Assembly: GCF_001278115.1 (NCBI RefSeq)
Contig: NZ_LIYD01000005.1
Coordinates: forward strand, 4,063,813-4,127,812
Length of the DNA: 64,000 nucleotides
From: Flavobacterium akiainvivens
Lineage (GTDB): Bacteria; Bacteroidota; Bacteroidia; Flavobacteriales; Flavobacteriaceae
Direction of reading: 5' to 3'
Shown piece by piece: positions 58,382 to 64,000 of the stretch (positions are counted from its first letter, which is position 1; each line of letters opens with the position of its first letter). Both the position numbers and the translations under genes were made by a program. The notes under the pieces are model-generated. The model was given only the letters and a program-made list of their open reading frames with translations. It was not told the origin of the DNA and did no database searches.

Positions 58382-60142
58382 ATGAGTACACCTTTTGAGA
58401 GCAACCCGCTTTTAGATAAGCTACCGCAGCATTTAAGGCAGTTTATAAAACCGCAGGATTATAATGAGTATACACCCATTAACCAGGCGGTGTGGCGGTA
58501 TGTTATGCGCAAAAATGTAGATTACCTTAGCCGTGTGGCCCACAGCTCTTATTTAGACGGCCTTAAAAAAACGGGTATAGAAGTAGAAAACATACCCAGT
58601 ATGTATGGCATGAACCGCATCCTTAAAGAAATAGGGTGGGCTGCCGTTGCGGTAGACGGTTTTATTCCGCCTAATGCGTTTATGGAGTTCCAGGCATATA
58701 ACGTACTGGTTATAGCCAGCGACATCCGACAGCTGGAGCATATAGAATACACTCCCGCACCCGATATTATTCATGAAGGCGCCGGGCACGCACCCATAAT
58801 TGCCAATCCTGAATATGCCGAATACCTGCGCCGTTTTGGCGAAATAGGCTGCAAGGCCATATCGTCGGCGCATGATTATGAGGTGTATGAGGCCATCCGC
58901 CTGCTATCGATACTTAAAGAAGCCGAAGGCACGCCACAGGATGAGATTGAAGCCGTAGAAAAGCTGGTAGACGACCTGCAAACCAAGCCGGTTGAACCCA
59001 GCGAAATGGCGCTCATCCGCAACCTGCATTGGTGGACGGTTGAGTACGGCCTAATTGGCACGGTTGAAGACCCTAAGATTTATGGCGCAGGGCTGCTGTC
59101 GTCTATTGGCGAAAGCGCCTGGTGCATGACCGATAATGTAAAAAAACAGCCGTATAGCATAGATGCGGCCTATCAGGGTTTTGATATTACCAAGCCGCAG
59201 CCGCAGCTGTTTGTAACGCCCGATTTTACACACCTTAGCCTGGTGCTTGAGGAGTTTGCCAATAAAATGGCGCTGCGCACCGGCGGCCTTAGCAGCGTGC
59301 AAAAGCTGATTAACAGCAAGGCGCTGGGCACGGTAGAGCTTAGTACCGGCCTGCAAATAAGCGGTGTGTTTACTAATGTTATAGAAAGCGAGGGCAAGCC
59401 TGTGTACCTGCAAACCACAGGCAAAACAGCATTGTCTTACCGTGAGAAGGAGCTTGTAGGGCACGATACATCTTACCATGCAGAGGGCTTTGGCAGCCCG
59501 GTAGGCAAGCTAAAGGGCATTAACCTGGCTATTGAAGACATGAGCCCGCGCGACCTTATGGCCTATGATATTTATGAAGGCCTGCGCGTTACCCTTGAGT
59601 TTGAGGGCGACATAACCGTAAGCGGCGAGATTATTACAGGAACCCGCAACCTGCAGGGCAAAATTATACTGATTAGCTTTAAAAACTGTACCGTTACCCA
59701 TAACGATACCGTGCTGTTTCAGCCGGAGTGGGGCATTTATGATATGGCAGTTGGCAAAAAGGTAACATCGGCGTTCTCCGGGCCGGCAGATGTTAAGAGC
59801 TTTGACCTGGTAAGCCACGTGCCAAGTTCTAAAACCATTAAGGCTAAGAAGTCGGCTGAAAGGGAAGAGCTGGAAGACCTGTACCAAAACATACGCAACA
59901 TCCGCGAAGGCAAACCGGCAGATAAAACCGTTGCTGAGGTTTTTGACATACTTACACAAAAGCACAACGGCGACTGGCTGCTGGCGGTTGAAATTGCCGA
60001 ACTACAGCACCGCGCCGGCAATAATGAGGCTGTAAACGCCGTTTTACAGTATCTGGACACCGTAAAAACAAGCCGTCCCGCAGTAGCAAACCTTGTAGAC
60101 GACGGCCTTGAACTTATATTTGAAAAAGAAAAAGTGAATTAA
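58382..60142 (+). CDS. aromatic amino acid hydroxylase (phenylalanine 4-hydroxylase type)
   Basis: 586 residues. The iron/pterin catalytic domain occupies about 20-330, with the 2-His motif DIIHEGAGHAPII (His at 131 and 136) and the following glutamate near 175 in HDYEVYEAI or nearby. The C-terminal 250 residues are an extra domain (YDIYEGLRVTLEFEGDI and so on) absent from the ~300-residue proteobacterial enzymes but usual in Bacteroidota. Expected to hydroxylate phenylalanine to tyrosine using tetrahydropterin, in the cytoplasm. Monocistronic with a strong terminator. Confidence 0.9.
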   Translation: MSTPFESNPLLDKLPQHLRQFIKPQDYNEYTPINQAVWRYVMRKNVDYLSRVAHSSYLDGLKKTGIEVENIPSMYGMNRILKEIGWAAVAVDGFIPPNAFMEFQAYNVLVIASDIRQLEHIEYTPAPDIIHEGAGHAPIIANPEYAEYLRRFGEIGCKAISSAHDYEVYEAIRLLSILKEAEGTPQDEIEAVEKLVDDLQTKPVEPSEMALIRNLHWWTVEYGLIGTVEDPKIYGAGLLSSIGESAWCMTDNVKKQPYSIDAAYQGFDITKPQPQLFVTPDFTHLSLVLEEFANKMALRTGGLSSVQKLINSKALGTVELSTGLQISGVFTNVIESEGKPVYLQTTGKTALSYREKELVGHDTSYHAEGFGSPVGKLKGINLAIEDMSPRDLMAYDIYEGLRVTLEFEGDITVSGEIITGTRNLQGKIILISFKNCTVTHNDTVLFQPEWGIYDMAVGKKVTSAFSGPADVKSFDLVSHVPSSKTIKAKKSAEREELEDLYQNIRNIREGKPADKTVAEVFDILTQKHNGDWLLAVEIAELQHRAGNNEAVNAVLQYLDTVKTSRPAVANLVDDGLELIFEKEKVN

Positions 60143-60146
60143 ACTG

Positions 60147-60175
60147 AAACGCCCCATGATTGGGGCGTTTTTTTG
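60147..60175 (+). terminator. terminator of aromatic hydroxylase gene
   Basis: AAACGCCCC pairs with GGGGCGTTT around ATGATT, followed by a long T-run. Confidence 0.88.
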
Positions 60176-60176
60176 T

Positions 60177-60241
60177 TTTAGCCACTAATTACACTGATTA
60201 ACACAAATTAATTGGAGCAATTAGTGTAATTAGTGGCTAAA
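60177..60241. mobile_element. solo inverted-repeat hairpin (GCCACTAATTACAC type)
   Basis: The 19-bp arms 60177-60195 and 60223-60241 are perfect inverted copies (TTTAGCCACTAATTACACT) around a 27-bp centre. The core GCCACTAATTACAC is the same as the right terminus of the GxxExxY element at 34.2 kb. It has no coding content, so it looks like a non-autonomous derivative. Confidence 0.8.
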
Positions 60242-60251
60242 TAAAAAGCTG

Positions 60252-60863
60252 TTAAGGCGCTACTTTGGTAATATTATCATTAGTAACCGCTTCGCCTTTA
60301 TATTGCAGGGTCCAGCCCATGGTGTTGGTAAGTATCAGTATTTTTTGCAGTTCGCTTACCAGGCGGTTTTGGGCATTGGTTTTCAGGGTAGATTTTTCAA
60401 TCTTTTTGGCAATGCTTTCTTTGGCCTGTTTGGCTATTTTGTTGTAGTCGTTTCCGGTAAACGCATTAAAGTTATCTTCTACAATATCATAATACTTTAG
60501 GTCGGGGCTTATCTTAATCTCTGCTTCCGGCAGGCTGGTTATGGTAATAACCTTGGTAACATCGTCAATATTATAGGTTACCTTGTGCAGGTCATACGCC
60601 ACCGTTACATCGGCATTTACAATTACAATGGCTTTTTTCTCGGCGTTATAAAACCCAAATCGCTTTTGGGTATCTTTATAGGTAATCACTTCACTAAAAT
60701 GGCCTTCGGTAACCACTAGCTTGCCCACGTTTTCTATTTGCTGCTGTATCAGGGTGGTTTCTTCCATTACAGTGCGGGCCTCGTCGTCCTTAAATTCGCA
60801 ATAGCGAAACGCTAATACAATTACTACTAAGGCTGCCAGGGCAACCAGTATTTTTTTAATCAT
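60252..60863 (-). CDS. DUF4230 family protein
   Basis: 203 residues with one N-terminal membrane anchor (IKKILVALAALVVIVLAFRY). The rest is a DUF4230 domain: VGKLVVTEGHFSEVITYKDT, AIVIVNADVTVAYDLHKVTY and EAEIKISPDLKYYDIVED. Predicted to face the periplasm. Function unknown; the fold is thought to be beta-rich like SPFH-adjacent proteins, which I cannot verify. Divergent from the small-protein array that starts at 60981. Confidence 0.88.
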   Translation of the reverse strand: MIKKILVALAALVVIVLAFRYCEFKDDEARTVMEETTLIQQQIENVGKLVVTEGHFSEVITYKDTQKRFGFYNAEKKAIVIVNADVTVAYDLHKVTYNIDDVTKVITITSLPEAEIKISPDLKYYDIVEDNFNAFTGNDYNKIAKQAKESIAKKIEKSTLKTNAQNRLVSELQKILILTNTMGWTLQYKGEAVTNDNITKVAP

Positions 60864-60980
60864 TGTTGTTTTTTCTTTTTTTGGTGTTACTCAAGTTATA
60901 AGAAAAAAGTGTGCCATATACGGTTTGTGTCAGTTATTTTGATACTTTTAACGCATATAAACTAATTAAAATCCTCATTC

Positions 60981-61445
60981 ATGAGCAAATTACTATTGCT
61001 GTTTGTGGCAATTACCGGCCTTACTGCACACGCACAAACCATTACACAGCAAACCCTTGAAGGAAAATGGAATGTAGTATTTATGGAAACCGAAGGCATA
61101 GGCATTGACTTCGAGAAAAAAACGGTAGCCATGGACCCGAAAATGAAAGAAGAGCTGGGCGCTGAATATGTGGCAGCCGTAGAAGGGCAGCTGAAGGAAA
61201 TGATAGACAGCGGCGCCGGGTTTAGTGTAACATTTAAAGGCGCTGAAGCTGTATTTTCTCAGTCTATGGGTGGCGAAACCAAAGACGATAAGGCTACTTA
61301 TGAGCTTAAAGCGGGCACTCCGCTGCTAATGGTGGTTACCATGGACGGTGGCGAAAGCAGGGTGCAGGAAGTAACCCTTAAAGACGGCAAACTTGAAATG
61401 ACGGGCCAGGAAAGCCGCGACAAAATGGTTTTAAAGAAAGCCTGA
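60981..61445 (+). CDS. small exported lipocalin-like protein, paralogue 1
   Basis: 154 residues, signal peptide ending AHA-QTIT. The mature part starts TLEGKWNVVFMETEG, the W-containing first strand seen in all seven members, then alternating strands and the end KDGKLEMTGQESRDKMVLKK. Pattern and size fit a lipocalin/calycin-like barrel, though the family is not firmly recognised. First of seven consecutive genes on this strand with gaps of 0-7 nt, surely one transcript. Ligand unknown. Contains a longer middle than members 3-7. Confidence 0.7.
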   Translation: MSKLLLLFVAITGLTAHAQTITQQTLEGKWNVVFMETEGIGIDFEKKTVAMDPKMKEELGAEYVAAVEGQLKEMIDSGAGFSVTFKGAEAVFSQSMGGETKDDKATYELKAGTPLLMVVTMDGGESRVQEVTLKDGKLEMTGQESRDKMVLKKA

Positions 61446-61449
61446 TATT

Positions 61450-61917
61450 ATGAAAGGGCCACTGTTTCTTCTACTGCTTCTTATTAATATAGCTACTGCC
61501 GGAGCACAGGCGGTCACAAAAGAAATGCTTAAAGGTAAGTGGGAAATGGTGTTTGTCGAATTTCCCGGGATGGCTCTGGATTTGGTAAATAAAAAATGCA
61601 CGCTGTCTGGCGAATTGGCAGATGATATTACACAGGAATACCGTGCCATGGCCGAAGAGCAGATGATGCAAGGCGTGGGCAATATGGAGGGCAGTCTTGT
61701 ATTTGATGATGTATTACTTACATCAAAAATTACGCAAAAAGGAGAAACAGGTATAGACCAGGGGCCTTATGAAATTAAAGCCACTACACCTGTAACTCTT
61801 GAAGTGGTTATGCCTCAGGGCAAAATGATACTCGAAATTTGGTTTAAGGATGATAATTTAATGCTAAAAAAGCATGAAGACCAAGGAGTGTTTACTTATA
61901 AAAAGGTTAATAATTAA
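61450..61917 (+). CDS. small exported lipocalin-like protein, paralogue 2
   Basis: 155 residues, signal peptide ending TAGA-QAVT, then MLKGKWEMVFVEFPG. Closest to paralogue 1 (both about 155 residues with a long middle helix; EEQMMQGVGNMEGS here against EGQLKEMIDSGAGFS there). Starts 4 nt after paralogue 1. Ends GVFTYKKVNN. The mature form has one cysteine (KKCTLS). Role unknown. Confidence 0.7.
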   Translation: MKGPLFLLLLLINIATAGAQAVTKEMLKGKWEMVFVEFPGMALDLVNKKCTLSGELADDITQEYRAMAEEQMMQGVGNMEGSLVFDDVLLTSKITQKGETGIDQGPYEIKATTPVTLEVVMPQGKMILEIWFKDDNLMLKKHEDQGVFTYKKVNN

Positions 61918-61924
61918 AAATACT

Positions 61925-62362
61925 ATGAAAAAATTACTGCTTACAGCCGGGTTTATGCTGGCTGCTGTTGCACTACATGCGCAAACTATTACACAGGAAC
62001 AACTACAGGGTAAATGGCGCCTTGTTACATATAATGATAATAACGGATCTATAGACATTGTTAAGGGCACCTGGAAAGTTAATGACGATGTACAAAATAA
62101 AGTATCTATAGAAGAACAGTATAATGATATTGTGCTGCAGGCCCAGGAAGCCGTACTTACCATAAAAGGCAATACCGCCAGCCAAACCGTAATGGGCGAG
62201 GAGCACAGCGGCAGCTTTACGCTACAGGATAAAGACGGTAAAACATACATGACGGTAGACCAGGATACCACTACCGTGCCGCAGGTATTTATTAAAGACA
62301 ACGCGCTGCACCTGGCTGATGCCGGTGTGGGTATGGAAATGATTTACAAACCTATTAAGTAA
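61925..62362 (+). CDS. small exported lipocalin-like protein, paralogue 3
   Basis: 145 residues from ATG 61925; the longer open frame from 61874 overlaps the previous gene and lacks a signal-peptide start. Signal ends LHA-QTIT, then LQGKWRLVTYNDNNG, SIDIVKGTWKV, and DKDGKTYMTVDQD with a final VFIKDNALHLADAGVGMEM. The DGKTYM and IKDxxLHxxD blocks are shared with paralogues 4-6. Part of the array transcript. Confidence 0.72.
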   Translation: MKKLLLTAGFMLAAVALHAQTITQEQLQGKWRLVTYNDNNGSIDIVKGTWKVNDDVQNKVSIEEQYNDIVLQAQEAVLTIKGNTASQTVMGEEHSGSFTLQDKDGKTYMTVDQDTTTVPQVFIKDNALHLADAGVGMEMIYKPIK

Positions 62363-62369
62363 CCTGACA

Positions 62370-62819
62370 ATGATAAGGATTATATATACCCTGCTGGCGG
62401 TATTGCTGCTGGTATCATGCGGTTCGGACAATAAAAACCCCAAGGCGGCCGACCTTGCCGGTAACTGGAAAATGGTAGAAATGAAAGACCCTGATATTAC
62501 CATAGACTTTGTAAAAAACGAGCTAAGGGCTAATGAGGGGGCTAAAAATGCCAAGCAAAAAATGGAAAACATGGGCAACAAAGTGCCCGATGCGCTTGTG
62601 GGCACTACTATTTCTATAAAAGATTCTACCCTTATAACGGCTATAAAAGGGGTAAAAGGGCAGCCTTCTACCTTTAGGCTTGAGGAAAAAGACGGCAAGA
62701 CCTACATGGTTATTATGCCTTTTGATATACAAAGGGCGCAGGTTTTTATTGAGGGCGGCAAGCTGCACCTTAAAGATGAATCGGTTAACGCAGAAACCAT
62801 AATGGTAAAACAGGACTAA
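62370..62819 (+). CDS. lipidated lipocalin-like paralogue 4
   Basis: 149 residues. Unlike the others it has a lipobox (LLLVSC, Cys17, then GSDNKN), so it should be anchored in a membrane. The rest matches the array: LAGNWKMVEMKDPD, EKDGKTYMVIMP and VFIEGGKLHLKDES. Its stop codon shares one base with the start of paralogue 5 (TAATG). The array thus combines soluble and lipid-anchored members. Confidence 0.75.
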   Translation: MIRIIYTLLAVLLLVSCGSDNKNPKAADLAGNWKMVEMKDPDITIDFVKNELRANEGAKNAKQKMENMGNKVPDALVGTTISIKDSTLITAIKGVKGQPSTFRLEEKDGKTYMVIMPFDIQRAQVFIEGGKLHLKDESVNAETIMVKQD

Positions 62820-63256
62820 TGAAAAAACTACTTTTTATACTGGCATTATTGTGTGGCCTTGGGCTACAGGCACAGGTGGTAACACAGGCTGAGGTGCAGG
62901 GCACCTGGAAAATAATATTTGTAGATAACCATGAGGCTAAAATTGATATTGAAAAGGGCTCGTGGGTAATAAAAGATGAAACCCCTGCGGTGACGTACAC
63001 CAGCGGAAACAGCTTTTATGAAGAAATGATGGCATCGGCCAAAAAGATTAGGTTTGAGTTTAAAGACAGCACCATAACATCTGTTAACGACGGTCAGCGC
63101 GAATCGAAAGTATTTAAGCTTGAGGTTAAAGACGGCAAAACCTACATGGGTGTTGAAAATGAGGAAGATGTACTGTGGATATACATTAAAGATGGCAAAA
63201 TGCATTACCAGGATGAGAAAGAAGGGATGCAGTTTGTTTTTGCCAAAGCAGAGTAA
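62819..63256 (+). CDS. small exported lipocalin-like protein, paralogue 5
   Basis: 145 residues, signal peptide ending LQA-QVVT. Then VQGTWKIIFVDNHEA, KIDIEKGSWVIKD, and the tail VKDGKTYMGVENEEDVLWIY followed by KDGKMHYQDEKEGMQFVFAK. The last ~70 bp of the gene are almost identical to paralogue 6 (four or five changes), which indicates a recent duplication or gene conversion limited to the 3' end. Confidence 0.72.
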   Translation: MKKLLFILALLCGLGLQAQVVTQAEVQGTWKIIFVDNHEAKIDIEKGSWVIKDETPAVTYTSGNSFYEEMMASAKKIRFEFKDSTITSVNDGQRESKVFKLEVKDGKTYMGVENEEDVLWIYIKDGKMHYQDEKEGMQFVFAKAE

Positions 63257-63259
63257 ACA

Positions 63260-63706
63260 ATGAAATCAATGTATCTATACCTCTTACCCCTGTTTGTTAC
63301 CACCCTAAGCGCCACTGCACAGGTAACAGATAAAAGCCTGGAGGGCAGGTGGAAGCTGGTAAGCTATGATGATGGTTTTGCTATAATAGATGTAGAAAAA
63401 GATACCTGGATAAAAAAGGACCAAAGCGAAGGCCTGAATAAAACGTATTCAACCAGATGTACTCCTTATGAAGGTGTAGTGCGATGGAGCCGTGAGAGCA
63501 GGTTTGAGTTTAATGATGGTGTTTTAACGATACTGTCTGATGGTGAGCGTGAGGCTAAAAAATACCTGCTTGAGTTTAAAGACGGTAAAACCTACGTGAG
63601 GATTGAAGGCGAAGAAGATGTACAGTGCATATACATTAAAGACGGCAAAATGCATTACCAGGACGAGAAAGATGGGATGCAGTTTGTTTTTGCCAAAGCA
63701 GAATAG
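63260..63706 (+). CDS. small exported lipocalin-like protein, paralogue 6
   Basis: 148 residues, signal peptide ending ATA-QVTD. Then LEGRWKLVSYDDGF, AIIDVEKDTW, and the tail KDGKTYVRIEGEEDVQCIYI followed by KDGKMHYQDEKDGMQFVFAK. Its 3' end is nearly identical to paralogue 5, while its 5' end is closer to paralogue 7 (LFVTTLSATAQV against LFVTALSATAQV). It therefore looks like a mosaic. Confidence 0.72.
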   Translation: MKSMYLYLLPLFVTTLSATAQVTDKSLEGRWKLVSYDDGFAIIDVEKDTWIKKDQSEGLNKTYSTRCTPYEGVVRWSRESRFEFNDGVLTILSDGEREAKKYLLEFKDGKTYVRIEGEEDVQCIYIKDGKMHYQDEKDGMQFVFAKAE

Positions 63707-63712
63707 CACACA

Positions 63713-64000
63713 ATGAAATTGCTATACCTGTTAATCCTGTTTGTTACCGCCCTGAGCGCTACTGCACAGGTTGCCGAGAAAGACATTGCCGGCAGGTGGA
63801 AGCTGGTAAGCTGTAATGATGGCTCGGCTATAATTGATGCCGAAAAGGGCACTTTTGTGTTGGATGCCGGTTATGTAAAGAGCCTTTCGGCAGCAGAACT
63901 TACAGAAAGCGAACGCGATTACCGCATACTGGTTAAGCAGTATGCCAATGCCTACCTGGATTTTAAGCAGGGCAAGGTGCAGCAGCAGTTTGGCGAAGAT
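63713..64000 (+). CDS. small exported lipocalin-like protein, paralogue 7 (cut by window end)
   Basis: Starts at ATG 63713 and is still open at 64000 after 96 codons. Signal peptide ending ATA-QVAE, then IAGRWKLVSCNDGS and AIIDAEKGTFVLD, which match paralogue 6 closely. A middle part SLSAAELTESERDYRI follows. The array may continue beyond the window. Confidence 0.7.
   Translation, partial: MKLLYLLILFVTALSATAQVAEKDIAGRWKLVSCNDGSAIIDAEKGTFVLDAGYVKSLSAAELTESERDYRILVKQYANAYLDFKQGKVQQQFGED

Overview
The window is a chromosomal segment of a member of the Flavobacteriaceae (Bacteroidota), close to Flavobacterium. Four signs support this. The gliding/type IX secretion genes gldK-gldL-gldM-gldN are present. 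There is an exosortase of the XrtF type and a secreted protein with a type A T9SS sorting domain. The primary sigma factor is the short Bacteroidota form. Promoters carry the Bacteroidota -7 box TAnnTTTG rather than a TATAAT box, and Shine-Dalgarno sites are generally absent. I saw no rRNA, tRNA, CRISPR array, prophage or intact insertion sequence.

Layout. 1-6.5 kb: rpe, rpoD, an ECF sigma factor overlapping a membrane protein that has both an inner-membrane helix and an outer-membrane barrel, a lipoprotein and an HTH regulator. 6.6-11.9 kb: accessory envelope genes (two tandem repeat-rich proteins, a lipoprotein, a barrel), a CDP-alcohol phosphatidyltransferase, and a TetR-controlled membrane-protein pair with a clear palindromic operator. 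11.9-17.2 kb: secreted proteins, a TlpA-like thioredoxin and a RelE/ParE toxin-antitoxin pair. 17.5-20.9 kb: pnp, rpsO and a free-methionine sulfoxide reductase. 20.9-25.7 kb: xrtF with its partner, then a metal-handling group (HYC_CC_PP protein, TonB receptor, HMA protein, and a small protein with a related C-terminus). 25.7-26.2 kb: a gene-free, hairpin-rich stretch with a duplicated module. 26.2-35.7 kb: DUF2306 and YARHG proteins, groL-groS, secG, a TPR gene, duplicated lptE, a sigma-54 activator, a GxxExxY gene inside inverted repeats, and miaB. 35.8-44.4 kb: topA, an arginase-fold protein that has lost metal ligands, and gldKLMN. 44.4-52.8 kb: FAD oxidoreductase, DUF983, ABC-F, App1-type phosphatase opposite a lipid kinase, FemAB-like acyltransferase, and small membrane proteins. 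52.9-60.1 kb: hutU (urocanase), a DUF4136 lipoprotein, a T9SS cargo protein and an aromatic amino acid hydroxylase. 60.2-64 kb: a DUF4230 protein and seven tandem paralogous small exported proteins, the last cut by the window edge.

The strongest unexplained signal lies in the spaces between genes. At least seven families of short inverted-repeat elements occupy them: octamer-periodic CTNAG arrays, CTTT-periodic arrays, heptamer arrays, GCCACTAATTACAC elements (one carrying a GxxExxY gene, one solo), a CAGAG element flanked by a 16-bp direct repeat, a GGAGCGCAGCGAAGTGG element inside what looks like a terminator, and a GAGAGGG element next to hutU. A related C/G-rich block also lies in frame inside the hutU coding region. 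The duplicated hairpin module at 25.9-26.1 kb and a possible small RNA at 58.1 kb are further candidates for undescribed elements. On the protein side, the most notable items are the two-membrane ECF partner, the arginase-like pseudoenzyme beside the gld operon, and the expanded small-protein array.
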